A stretch of 64,000 bases of DNA from Erwinia sorbitola (GTDB taxonomy: Bacteria > Pseudomonadota > Gammaproteobacteria > Enterobacterales > Enterobacteriaceae), in NCBI RefSeq assembly GCF_009738185.1, contig NZ_CP046509.1:2793501-2857500 (forward strand), given 5' to 3'. Every line of letters begins with the position of its first letter. Within the stretch, counting starts at the first letter, position 1. The notes under the pieces are model-generated. The model was not told where the DNA came from, searched no databases, and worked only from the letters and a program-made list of their open reading frames with translations. Of this stretch, positions 43,934 to 51,614 are shown in pieces. The position numbers and the translations under genes are program-made.

Positions 43934-44857
43934 TTACTCGCACTCGGCGTCACGCCACAGTTTTTCCACCATTCGCTGGGCCATTAACGCCTGCTCACCG
44001 CTGGTTTGCGGCATTGTCTGATTTGCTGCACAGTGGATAAAATGATGCGCGGCACCGACAAAACCTCGCTGCTCCAGCGTCGTTTGCCAGCCGGGGATCG
44101 GGTCGATCCCGATCTGCCCCGCTTTCTCCTGCTGCCAGTCACGCATATCGCTTACCTGATAAACCGCGCCATCATCCACTGCCATCACGCGCTCCATCTG
44201 ACTTCCGGCGCGACGATGCATACTGGTGGTGACCTGTACGCCTGCAACGTTAAAGTGATGTTCGGCATAGAGCATCTGTCCGCTGTCGTTAGTTTGTAAA
44301 GTGCCGGACAGCAGCTTACCTTCACCGCCGCCCAGCCACAGAGCGGTATCAACGACATGCAGATAGTCATCCAGCAGGGTGAAAAAAAGATCCTGCGGCC
44401 CAACGCTGTCGCTGCGGTGTTTATCCATGCGGATCGCCGCAGGCTGTATCAGTGCCGACTTAAGCTGCAAATAGCGCGGCGCAAAGCGACGGTTAAATGC
44501 CACCATCAGTTTACGTCCGCGTTTCCCGGCCAGCTCAACCAGCCGTTCCGCCTCGCTAAGGGTGGCCGCCAGAGGTTTATCAACGCAGACATCAACTCCG
44601 GCACGCAGCAGCCGATCGACAATCGCATAGTGGCTGGCGGTGGAGCTGTGCACAAATACCGCATCGCTGGCGGCGGCCAGATCGTCAAGTGAGGACAATA
44701 ACGGAATACGGTAGCTGTCGCAGATCGGGCGAGCTTTTTCCTGGTTTGGTGAAAAGGCTCCGGCAATTTGCCAGCCGTCGGTATGCGTCAGCACGGGCAG
44801 CCAGGCTTTTTGCGCAATGCCGCCGAGGCCAACAATGCCGATTTTTAGTGTGCTCAT
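43934..44857 (-). CDS. mviM: Gfo/Idh/MocA-family oxidoreductase MviM
   Basis: MviM (YceM) is a putative NAD(P)-dependent dehydrogenase of 307 residues. It has the Rossmann start LKIGIVGLGGIAQKAWLP and the family EKP-type motif VCVDKPLAATLSEA (about residues 92-105). The substrate is unknown. It overlaps the yceH stop by 4 bp (ATGA) and lies upstream of murJ, as in E. coli, where the pair was linked to virulence in older work. Confidence 0.93.
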   Translation of the reverse strand: MSTLKIGIVGLGGIAQKAWLPVLTHTDGWQIAGAFSPNQEKARPICDSYRIPLLSSLDDLAAASDAVFVHSSTASHYAIVDRLLRAGVDVCVDKPLAATLSEAERLVELAGKRGRKLMVAFNRRFAPRYLQLKSALIQPAAIRMDKHRSDSVGPQDLFFTLLDDYLHVVDTALWLGGGEGKLLSGTLQTNDSGQMLYAEHHFNVAGVQVTTSMHRRAGSQMERVMAVDDGAVYQVSDMRDWQQEKAGQIGIDPIPGWQTTLEQRGFVGAAHHFIHCAANQTMPQTSGEQALMAQRMVEKLWRDAECE

Positions 44858-45507
44858 TCAGCCTCCCGCCCGGCAAGAAGATGGGCTATTTGCTGTTGCA
44901 GCGCGGCAACCTGCTGCTCAAGTGATTCTACCCGCGCCTCCAGCCCGCTGTGGTTTTCACCGCTACTGCTGGTGACTACGCTGCTTTCATCCACCTCACC
45001 GCAAAACAGATGCATATAACGGCTTTCACGCTTACCCGGTTCACGGGGCAGTCGCACCACCAGCGCACCGGCTTCGCGCTGCATCAGACACTCCAGGGTT
45101 TGCTCAACTTCAGCCATATCAGCAAAATCATGCATGCGGGTAGTGCGGGTGCGCAACTCTCCCGGCGTCTGTGCGCCACGCAGCAGCAGCGTGGCGATCA
45201 GCGCCACTTCTGCCGCACTAAATTTCAACTGACCAAATTCAGAATTACAAAAACGCTGTTCGTATTTCACCACCCGGCTGCCAAAACCGTTCAGTGACGT
45301 CAGCTGATGCTTTTTCACCAGCATATCCAGGGTGTTCTGCACCTCGCTATCGGTCAGCGACATCACCGGCTCACGGTTGGACTTCTGATTACAGGCGGTA
45401 ACGACCGCATTAAGCGACATCGGATACTGATCAGGCGTCGTTACCTGTTTTTCCAGCAGGCTGCCAATAACACGCGCCTCAACGGCGGTAAAAGGGGTTT
45501 TGATCAT
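44854..45507 (-). CDS. yceH: YceH family protein (DUF480)
   Basis: This 217-residue DUF480 protein has two winged-helix domains, VEARVIGSLLEKQVTTPDQYPMSLNAVVTACNQKSNREPV and FSAAEVALIATLLLRGAQTPGELRTRT, and a C-terminal coiled segment (ARVESLEQQVAALQQQIAHLLAG). Similar folds bind DNA, but the role is unknown. It is 7 bp downstream of rimJ. Confidence 0.93.
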   Translation of the reverse strand: MIKTPFTAVEARVIGSLLEKQVTTPDQYPMSLNAVVTACNQKSNREPVMSLTDSEVQNTLDMLVKKHQLTSLNGFGSRVVKYEQRFCNSEFGQLKFSAAEVALIATLLLRGAQTPGELRTRTTRMHDFADMAEVEQTLECLMQREAGALVVRLPREPGKRESRYMHLFCGEVDESSVVTSSSGENHSGLEARVESLEQQVAALQQQIAHLLAGREAE

Positions 45508-45514
45508 CTGGGGG

Positions 45515-46108
45515 TTACACTCCGCGCCGATCCGGCGTCCATTCTTGGGAGGTCAGCGCCGTCAGAACATGATCCTGCCAGCGCCCGTCAATCATCAGAT
45601 AGTCTTTGGCGTAACCCTCTTTTTCAAAACCGAGGCGCGCCAGCAGACCACCGCTGCGGTGATTGTGCGGCATATAATTGGCCATAATACGATGCATTCG
45701 CTGCTGGCGCTGCATATAGCGAATCACACTCTGCAATGCCTCAAACATCATCCCCTGTCCCTGCCATTTTTCACCCAGCGAATAGCCAAGGTAGCAGGCG
45801 TGAAACGAGCCGCGCAGCACATTGCTAAAATTCGCCACACCACGCACTTCATTCTCATCCGGATCCATCACGGCAAAGTAGAATGCGTTGCCCTGCTTCT
45901 GCATTTCAGTAATCAGACCAAGCCGCGCCTGCCAGCCCGACGGGAAGCAGTGGCTTTCATCGCGTACCGGCTCCCAGGGCTTGAGGAAGGCGCGATTTTC
46001 CGCATAGTAGTCAGCCAGTCGCCAGGCATCACGTTCATTAACCAGCCGGATGACCAGTCGATCGGTAGTCAGGCGCACTTTAGGTGCAGCAGTACGATAG
46101 CCAAACAT
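45515..46108 (-). CDS. rimJ: Ribosomal protein S5 N-alanine acetyltransferase RimJ
   Basis: RimJ acetylates the N-terminal alanine of ribosomal protein S5 and takes part in 30S assembly. The 197-residue GNAT protein has the acetyl-CoA segment LGYSLGEKWQGQGMMFEAL (about 110-128) and NYMPHNHRSGGLLARLGFEKEGYAKDYL. It matches E. coli RimJ (194 residues). It starts a minus-strand run with yceH and mviM. Confidence 0.95.
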   Translation of the reverse strand: MFGYRTAAPKVRLTTDRLVIRLVNERDAWRLADYYAENRAFLKPWEPVRDESHCFPSGWQARLGLITEMQKQGNAFYFAVMDPDENEVRGVANFSNVLRGSFHACYLGYSLGEKWQGQGMMFEALQSVIRYMQRQQRMHRIMANYMPHNHRSGGLLARLGFEKEGYAKDYLMIDGRWQDHVLTALTSQEWTPDRRGV

Positions 46109-46253
46109 CTTTTCTCCTGAAAATCCCTGGCCGGGTAAGGTATACGGGAGGGATAGAACGGCAAAAAGAGCACGTTATCCCTGGTTCATTACTATAACCG
46201 TCATCAGGATCCCTGGTAAAACAGTGGCGTATAAAAAATTACAAAATTGCTGG

Positions 46254-46308
46254 TATACCCCAAATAATTCGAGATACAGGCAGACTCCACCACGGCGAAT
46301 CCCCCGGT
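46254..46308. repeat. Degenerate ERIC-like fragment
   Basis: The left end TATACCCCAAATAATTCGAG and the later GCGAATCCCCCGG resemble an ERIC half, with the central palindrome lost. The assignment is tentative. Confidence 0.4.
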
Positions 46309-46444
46309 TAAGTGGCTGAGGAGGGGCAGAAGCACGAGGAAAACCACCGTTCCTGCACCAGGAAGTATGTCCGAATCATCTGCGAATATCAGGTGCTGGT
46401 TTGCCCTATGGCGGGTTCTCTTCCATACTTCTTTAATACATTCA

Positions 46445-46472
46445 GATAATTGATGGACGTTCATCAATTATC
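46445..46472. repeat. Perfect inverted repeat upstream of grxB
   Basis: GATAATTGATG, a 6-nt loop (GACGTT) and CATCAATTATC form a perfect 11-bp stem ending 19 bp before the grxB start. It could be an operator or an mRNA leader hairpin. Confidence 0.75.
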
Positions 46473-46491
46473 CCGAGACAAGGAGAATCGC

Positions 46492-47139
46492 TTGAAACTC
46501 TATATCTATGACCACTGCCCGTTCTGCGTAAAAGCCCGTATGATTTTCGGCCTGAAAAATATTCCGGTTGAGCTGGTGGTAATGATGAACGATGACGAAG
46601 CCACGCCCAATCGCCTTATCGGCCAGAAAATGGCGCCGATCCTGATGAAAGATGATGGCAGCTGTATGCCGGAAAGCCTGGATATCGTGCAGTATGTCGA
46701 TCGACTTGATGGTGAGCCACTGCTGACAGGCAAAACCAACCCGGCGATTAGCGACTGGCTGAGGCATGTTCATACCTACGTTAATAAACTGCTCTATCCG
46801 CGCGTTGCGGAAGCCCCTTTCGCCGAGTTCTCTACGCCGGAAGCGCGCAGCTATTTCAAGAACAAGAAGCAGGCCTCAGCGGGTGACTTTGCTGAGTTAA
46901 GAGAGCATTCAGCTGGCTGGATTAAAAATATCAATGACGATCTGCGTAAGCTCGACAAGCTGATTGTTAAACCTAATGCCGTCAACGGCGAGCTGTCGAT
47001 GGATGATATTCACCTGTTCCCTCTGCTGCGTTCGTTGACGCTGGTGGCCGGGGTGGAGTATCCAAGCCGCGTGGCCGACTACCGCGATAATATGGCGAAA
47101 CAGACCCAGGTCACCCTGCTCTCCTCTTCCGCATCCTGA
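46492..47139 (+). CDS. grxB: Glutaredoxin 2 (GrxB)
   Basis: GrxB is the large GST-like glutaredoxin that reduces disulfides with glutathione. The 215-residue product equals the E. coli length. The N-terminal thioredoxin-like domain has the active site CPFC (residues 9-12; E. coli has CPYC) and MPESLDIVQYVDRLDG; the C-terminal helical domain ends KQTQVTLLSSSAS. The start is TTG at 46492, chosen because AAGGAG lies 6 bp upstream and the protein begins (M)KLYIYDHCPFC. Confidence 0.94.
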   Translation: MKLYIYDHCPFCVKARMIFGLKNIPVELVVMMNDDEATPNRLIGQKMAPILMKDDGSCMPESLDIVQYVDRLDGEPLLTGKTNPAISDWLRHVHTYVNKLLYPRVAEAPFAEFSTPEARSYFKNKKQASAGDFAELREHSAGWIKNINDDLRKLDKLIVKPNAVNGELSMDDIHLFPLLRSLTLVAGVEYPSRVADYRDNMAKQTQVTLLSSSAS

Positions 47140-47144
47140 TCTTA

Positions 47145-47168
47145 TCGGGCCGTCATACGATGGCCCGA
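47145..47168 (+). terminator. Hairpin downstream of grxB
   Basis: TCGGGCC, a 10-nt loop and GGCCCGA form a stem 5 bp after the grxB stop. No U-tract follows. Confidence 0.45.
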
Positions 47169-47282
47169 CACATCCCGTTGTGATTTCCCCCTGTGTCTGT
47201 CAGTGACGAATTGCTTAGAGTGGTGCATGCTATCCACCTGCTCCGGTAGGATTAACCGGTGAATTTAAAACAGAGGAACATC

Positions 47283-47846
47283 ATGAAGAAAACAATTTTT
47301 GGCCTTGGCGCTCTACTGTTAGCGGGTTTGGTCAGCGGCTGTAATCAGATTGCTCAGTACAGCATCAGTGAACAGGAAATCAACCAGGCGCTGGTTAAAC
47401 ATAATAACTATGAAAAAAATATCGGCGTTGCCGGGCTGGCCGATGCACATATCACCCTGACCGATCTTACCAGTCAGATTGGTCGTGAAGAGCCGAACAA
47501 AATTACCCTGAGCGGTAAAGCCAATGTCAGTATTCGTTCGTTATTTGGCCCGCAGCAGGCAGAAATGATGCTAAAAATGAAAGCACAGCCGGTGTTTAAC
47601 CAGAAGGAAGGTGCTATCTACCTGAAAGATATGGAGCTGGTGGACGTAACGGTAAAACCGGAAAAGATGGAAGGGATCCTGAAAACCCTGACCCCGTACC
47701 TCAATGAATCGCTGAAAAACTTCTTCAATGAGAAACCGGCCTATGTCTTAAGCACCGATCGCAGCAAAGCCGAGTCGCTGGCCAAGCGCTTTGCTAAGGG
47801 CCTGGAAGTAAAACCGGGCGAGCTGGTGATCCCTTTTACTGATTAA
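47283..47846 (+). CDS. yceB: YceB lipoprotein (DUF1439)
   Basis: The product is a 187-residue predicted lipoprotein with lipobox VSGC (Cys about 20) and a DUF1439 domain (QYSISEQEINQALVKHNNYEKNIGVAGLADAHITL). The fold of this family resembles tubular lipid-binding proteins. ATG 47283 has GAGG 6 bp before it and gives a normal signal peptide. Role unknown; the position between grxB and pyrC is as in E. coli. Confidence 0.92.
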   Translation: MKKTIFGLGALLLAGLVSGCNQIAQYSISEQEINQALVKHNNYEKNIGVAGLADAHITLTDLTSQIGREEPNKITLSGKANVSIRSLFGPQQAEMMLKMKAQPVFNQKEGAIYLKDMELVDVTVKPEKMEGILKTLTPYLNESLKNFFNEKPAYVLSTDRSKAESLAKRFAKGLEVKPGELVIPFTD

Positions 47847-47863
47847 CGACAGGCTGACAAACT

Positions 47864-47883
47864 GCCCCCCGGCGCCGGGGGGC
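47864..47883. terminator. Strong palindrome downstream of yceB
   Basis: GCCCCCCGGCGCCGGGGGGC is a perfect 20-bp palindrome 18 bp after the yceB stop, without a U-tract. It may end or protect the yceB transcript. Confidence 0.5.
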
Positions 47884-48088
47884 GTATTGATAGCAATACA
47901 CCACAGCGCGCCGGGCATTTAGTCGGTTATCTATTATTAGAGAAACATTACATCATTAATTACTACAAATAATAACGAGCTTACCCCACCTCTTCGTGAT
48001 TAAATTACCCTCTATCAAATAACTTACAGTGTATATTCATCCAAAATATAATGGGTTAACCTCTTAATACTAAAAGGAAGGATTCTGT

Positions 48089-48856
48089 ATGTATCAAGTT
48101 GATTATAATAGCTATCGCTCGATAAAAGCATTTAATCGCCGAGTCCGCTTTCTGATAATACATTATACCGCAGAGAATTTTAGCGATGCGGTGGCATCCC
48201 TTACTGGCAGCTCAGTCAGCACTCATTATCTTATTCCTGACCCAACGGATAAATCCTATATTTCCGCGGGCTTCAGGGATCTGCATATTTTCAATATGGT
48301 TGATGAAAACGATCGTGCATGGCATGCGGGCAGCAGCTACTGGGCGGGCAGGAACAACCTTAACGACACCTCGATTGGCATCGAAATCGTTAATCTCGCG
48401 ACAGATAATGGCGGTATATTCACTTTCCCACCCTATAATTCCGGCCAGATAGAAGCGGTTACACAGCTGGCTCGTAATATTATCCAGCGCTATCCGGATA
48501 TCTCGCCAGTCAATATCGTTGGTCATAGCGATATTGCACCAGGGCGTAAAAGTGACCCCGGTGCGAACTTCCCCTGGCAGGAACTTTATCATAACGGCGT
48601 GGGTGCCTGGTATGATGATGCCACAAGGCGAAAATATCAGGGAAATTTCAAATGTGCGCTTCCGGATAAAGAGGAAGTCTTACAGAAACTCAACCGCTAT
48701 GGCTATGATATTTCAGGCGCAGCTTCGGATGAAGGGTATGTTGACTTAATTCGCACTTTCCAGCTTCACTTCAGACAAAGTAATTATGACGGCGCTCTTG
48801 ATAGTGAAACGGCCGCCATCATTTATGCCCTGGTTGAAAAATATAACCCTGAGTGA
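48089..48856 (+). CDS. AmiD-like N-acetylmuramoyl-L-alanine amidase, no signal peptide
   Basis: The 255-residue protein has an N-terminal Amidase_2 domain and a C-terminal PG_binding_1-like domain (about residues 190-253, LQKLNRYGYDISG...AIIYALVEKY), the E. coli AmiD layout. Zinc ligands are visible as His25 (IIHYT), His146 (VGHSDIAPGRK) and Asp156 (SDPG). Unlike AmiD, it begins directly with the catalytic domain: there is no lipobox and no hydrophobic signal. A GGAAGG site lies 8 bp before ATG 48089. It sits between yceB and pyrC, where E. coli has no gene, after an unusually A/T-rich 200-bp upstream region. It could be a second, cytoplasmic muropeptide amidase or a protein exported by another route. 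Confidence 0.85.
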   Translation: MYQVDYNSYRSIKAFNRRVRFLIIHYTAENFSDAVASLTGSSVSTHYLIPDPTDKSYISAGFRDLHIFNMVDENDRAWHAGSSYWAGRNNLNDTSIGIEIVNLATDNGGIFTFPPYNSGQIEAVTQLARNIIQRYPDISPVNIVGHSDIAPGRKSDPGANFPWQELYHNGVGAWYDDATRRKYQGNFKCALPDKEEVLQKLNRYGYDISGAASDEGYVDLIRTFQLHFRQSNYDGALDSETAAIIYALVEKYNPE

Positions 48857-48951
48857 CTCCTGAAGGCCAAAACAATAAGTCCTGCCAGTGAACGCTGGCA
48901 GGATTCAGCGCGGAAGATAAAATAGCGAGTGCATTCCCTGTGCTTTATCCC

Positions 48952-48995
48952 TATGCTTAGTACCCGGCTAAACCTGACTTTTACCCTTCTGCCGG
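48952..48995 (+). promoter_or_regulatory. pyrC promoter with start-site-switch hairpin
   Basis: A TATGCT -10 element (48952-48957) is followed 6-9 bp later by CCCGG, so starts at C or G are both possible. A transcript starting at the C residues contains CCGGC (48964-48968), which pairs with GCCGG (48991-48995) and blocks the GGAG ribosome-binding site. This is the arrangement known from E. coli pyrC, where CTP/GTP levels choose the start. Confidence 0.65.
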
Positions 48996-49005
48996 AGCTA
49001 TTAGC

Positions 49006-50067
49006 ATGACTGCACAGCCTCAACAATTGATTATTCGCCGCCCTGACGACTGGCACATCCATCTGCGTGATGGTGACATGCTGGAGGCCGTCGTGCCGTA
49101 TACCAGTGAGGTCTGTGGCCGTGCCATTGTGATGCCAAATCTGGTGCCGCCGGTAACCAGCGTTGCCGCCGCCCGCGCCTACCGTGAACGTATTTTGGCT
49201 GCCGTTCCTGCCGGACATCGCTTTACCCCGCTGATGACCTGCTATCTTACCGATGGTCTGGATCCGGACGAGATCGAAACCGGCTTCACCGATGGCGTAT
49301 TTAGCGCCGCCAAACTGTACCCTGCGCACGCCACCACCAATTCCGCCCACGGTGTTACCAGTATTGCGGCGATTGCATCAGTGCTGGAACGTATGCAAAA
49401 AATCGGCATGCCGCTGCTGATCCACGGTGAAGTCACCGATGCGCATATCGATATTTTTGACCGCGAGGCCCGCTTTATTGAAACGGTGCTGCACCCGCTG
49501 CGTCAGCAGTTCCCGGAACTGAAAGTGGTCTGTGAACATATCACCACAAAAGAAGCGGCCGCATACGTGCTGGAAGGCGATCGTTTCGTTGCCGCCACTA
49601 TCACCCCGCAGCATCTGATGTTTAACCGTAATCACATGCTGGTTGGCGGTATTCGCCCGCATCTGTACTGCCTGCCTGTTCTGAAGCGCAATATCCACCA
49701 GCAGGCGCTGCGCGATGCGGTTGCCAGCGGCAACGAGCGTTTCTTCCTCGGCACTGATACTGCGCCGCATACCCGGGATCGTAAAGAGAACAGCTGCGGC
49801 TGTGCCGGAGTATTTAACGCCCCTTCGATGCTGGCAGCCTACGCTACGGTGTTTGAAGAAATTGGGGCGCTGGCGCACTTTGAAGCCTTCTGCTCAGAGA
49901 ACGGCCCGCGCTTCTACGGACTGCCGCTTAATGAAGATACCGTAACGCTGGTGCGCCAGCCCTGGACTGTCGCTGAATCCGTACCGGTAGGTCACGACGG
50001 CCACACCCTGGTGCCGTTCCTTGCGGGCGAAACCCTGAACTGGCAGGTCGATACGCGTCACAAATAA
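49006..50067 (+). CDS. pyrC: Dihydroorotase
   Basis: PyrC closes carbamoyl-aspartate to dihydroorotate in pyrimidine synthesis. The 353-residue class II enzyme has the metal motif DWHIHLRDGDML (about residue 16), the carbamylated lysine in AAKLYPAHATTNS (about 105), HGEVTD, CEHITTKEA and GTDTAPHTRDRKE. It agrees with E. coli (348 residues) over its length. The leader has hairpin-based control. Confidence 0.97.
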   Translation: MTAQPQQLIIRRPDDWHIHLRDGDMLEAVVPYTSEVCGRAIVMPNLVPPVTSVAAARAYRERILAAVPAGHRFTPLMTCYLTDGLDPDEIETGFTDGVFSAAKLYPAHATTNSAHGVTSIAAIASVLERMQKIGMPLLIHGEVTDAHIDIFDREARFIETVLHPLRQQFPELKVVCEHITTKEAAAYVLEGDRFVAATITPQHLMFNRNHMLVGGIRPHLYCLPVLKRNIHQQALRDAVASGNERFFLGTDTAPHTRDRKENSCGCAGVFNAPSMLAAYATVFEEIGALAHFEAFCSENGPRFYGLPLNEDTVTLVRQPWTVAESVPVGHDGHTLVPFLAGETLNWQVDTRHK

Positions 50068-50100
50068 AGTAGCAACTCCTTGAGCCAGAGTATTGCGCCC

Positions 50101-50136
50101 GGTTGAATTACTGTATATATTTACAGTAATTCAACC
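50101..50136 (+). promoter_or_regulatory. LexA (SOS) box of dinI inside a long inverted repeat
   Basis: CTGT-ATATATTT-ACAG (50111-50126) is a perfect LexA core. It sits in the centre of a perfect inverted repeat with 15-bp arms (50101-50115 and 50122-50136) that ends directly before the GGAGG ribosome-binding site of dinI. Confidence 0.9.
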
Positions 50137-50146
50137 GGAGGCTATC

Positions 50147-50389
50147 ATGCGTATTGAAGTCACTGTAGCAAAAACCACCTCTCTGCCTGCTGGCGCCATC
50201 GATGCGCTGACCCAGGAACTCAGTAAACGAATCGACAAACATTTTCCCGATGGCACCAATACCATTTCGGTACGCTACGCCGGAGCGAATAACCTGACGG
50301 TTATGGGCGGCGGCAAAGAAGCGAAAGATCAGATTAGCGATATTTTACAGGAAACCTGGGAAAGCGCTGACGACTGGTTTATATCCTGA
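50147..50389 (+). CDS. dinI: DNA damage-inducible protein DinI
   Basis: DinI binds RecA filaments and tunes the SOS response. The 80-residue protein has the family start MRIEVTVAKTTSLPAGAIDAL and end ILQETWESADDWFIS. ATG 50147 is chosen because GGAGG lies 6 bp upstream; the frame is open 54 bp earlier but that part overlaps the LexA box. It follows pyrC by 79 bp. Confidence 0.96.
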   Translation: MRIEVTVAKTTSLPAGAIDALTQELSKRIDKHFPDGTNTISVRYAGANNLTVMGGGKEAKDQISDILQETWESADDWFIS

Positions 50390-50543
50390 ATGGCAACCCT
50401 TCCTGTCGGTAACCTGAATTCGCATCGCTGAATGGAAGGAAATCCGCCACGGCGTGAGTCAATAAAACCAATACCGCCGCGTTAACTGGCTGTATAGCTA
50501 TTAGCGATTTGCCATGGTATGTCATAACGATTTTGCTGTTCTT

Positions 50544-50568
50544 GCCGGGTACGCTATCCGGCTTTTTT
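50544..50568 (+). terminator. Intrinsic terminator, 155 bp after dinI
   Basis: GCCGGGTA, a 3-nt loop and TATCCGGC are followed by TTTTTT. It is the first terminator after dinI; the long gap from the dinI stop holds no recognised gene. Confidence 0.85.
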
Positions 50569-50657
50569 ATGCCTGCAACCTGTCGCAGAATGCCTGATAG
50601 ACGAAGCGGGTTGAATATCCTATTCTGATGCTGAGATTAATTACTGAGGTTTTTCCT

Positions 50658-50930
50658 ATGGCTGCCGATAATCCAGAAGAGGCAATGACGTTTGGCGAAC
50701 TGCTGGCAATGATTGGTGAGCAGCAACGCCGTTTGACAGTATTAGAAAATGCCTTTTCCACGCTCTCTTTTTGTCTTGATGACAAAGCTAACCAACTGTT
50801 AATTCACAGTTTAAAGCTTGAAGGGCAGAACCAGAACTATGATGAACAGCTTCAGCGGCATTTCATCCGACTGGCCGGGGAACTGGAAAAACGCACGGGT
50901 GTACTCCCGGCAACACCGGAAGTACCTTAA
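50658..50930 (+). CDS. Small conserved-looking hypothetical protein
   Basis: The family is not recognised. The 90-residue product starts MAADNPEEAMTFGELLAMIG and is predicted to be mostly helical, with a heptad-like stretch (GELLAMIGEQQRRLTVLENAFSTL) and a charged C terminus ending PATPEVP. There is no signal peptide or membrane segment. ATG 50658 is used because TGAGG lies 8 bp upstream. It stands alone between dinI and bssS, where E. coli has no gene. It looks like a real gene from its start signal and even codon use, but its job is unknown. Confidence 0.65.
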   Translation: MAADNPEEAMTFGELLAMIGEQQRRLTVLENAFSTLSFCLDDKANQLLIHSLKLEGQNQNYDEQLQRHFIRLAGELEKRTGVLPATPEVP

Positions 50931-51158
50931 ATAGTACGCACGGTTGCATAGTGGGGCGTTCGTCAACCCAATTAGTCGTTAACGGGTAAATGAACCCCCT
51001 CTTCTTATGCTGAAATATGATACGTACTATCACGCCCAAAATAATGCTGCCACTCATCGGAAGATGATTATTTTTTCATCTACCGATGTTTAATTAGCAC
51101 GCGAATAGCGTCTGATTTTAACGCAGACAAAATTTTAATCTGCGAACAAAAAAACTCC

Positions 51159-51167
51159 TGTTATAAT
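51159..51167 (+). promoter_or_regulatory. Extended -10 promoter of bssS
   Basis: TGTTATAAT is an extended -10 element (TGn-TATAAT) 85 bp before the bssS start. No good -35 element is seen, which fits an extended -10 promoter. The rest of the 321-bp gap from 50931 is A/T-rich with no other signal. Confidence 0.6.
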
Positions 51168-51251
51168 TACAAAGCTCAAAGAAAAAAAAGCCGCATTGAA
51201 CCTCGATAAATCACTTCGTTGTTATCATTCACGAGTAATCAGGGGGTTATA

Positions 51252-51506
51252 ATGGACAGAAACAAAGAGGTTATCCAGACACATCCCCTCATCGGATGGG
51301 ATATCAGTACCGTAGATAGCTATGATGCCATGATGATCCGTCTGCACTCGCTCTCTTCCGATCAGCAGCCCGCTGAAGATGCAGAAGTTGGTCAGACTTA
51401 CTGGCTTACAACCGACGTTGCAAGGCAATTTATCTCCATCCTTGAAGCTGGCATTGCCAAAATAGAATCGACCGAATACCAGGATCGTGACTACAAAAAG
51501 CACTAA
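51252..51506 (+). CDS. bssS: Biofilm regulator BssS
   Basis: BssS (YceP) affects biofilm formation and indole/AI-2 signalling in E. coli. The 84-residue product has the same length and matches at EVIQTHPLIGWDISTVDSYDAMMIRLH and VGQTYWLTTDVARQFISILEAGIAKIES. AGGGGG is 5 bp before ATG 51252. It has its own promoter and terminator. Confidence 0.96.
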   Translation: MDRNKEVIQTHPLIGWDISTVDSYDAMMIRLHSLSSDQQPAEDAEVGQTYWLTTDVARQFISILEAGIAKIESTEYQDRDYKKH

Positions 51507-51532
51507 TCTATCACTGAACTATGTTTCTCCAG

Positions 51533-51555
51533 GGCACCCCACAGGGTGCCTTTTT
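51533..51555 (+). terminator. bssS terminator
   Basis: GGCACCC, a 4-nt loop, GGGTGCC and TTTTT form an intrinsic terminator 26 bp after the bssS stop. Confidence 0.9.
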
Positions 51556-51614
51556 CATGCCTGCAATAATTTGGTATTCTGCTGTAATTGCTCGATTAAC
51601 AGAGGCTGATACTG

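Larger units (their letters stand above)
46109..46491. other. Gene-poor region between rimJ and grxB; mdtH absent
   Basis: E. coli carries mdtH here, but none of its sequence is recognised. The region holds a degenerate ERIC-like segment at 46254-46308 (TATACCCCAAATAATTCGAG ... GCGAATCCCCC) and a perfect hairpin at 46445-46472 just upstream of grxB. A short minus-strand frame at 46204-46467 shows no sign of coding. Confidence 0.5.

Noticed and set aside
46204..46467. 87-residue minus-strand frame between rimJ and grxB
   Set aside because: Starts inside the grxB leader hairpin, so its first residues mirror the opposite strand; spans a decayed repeat.
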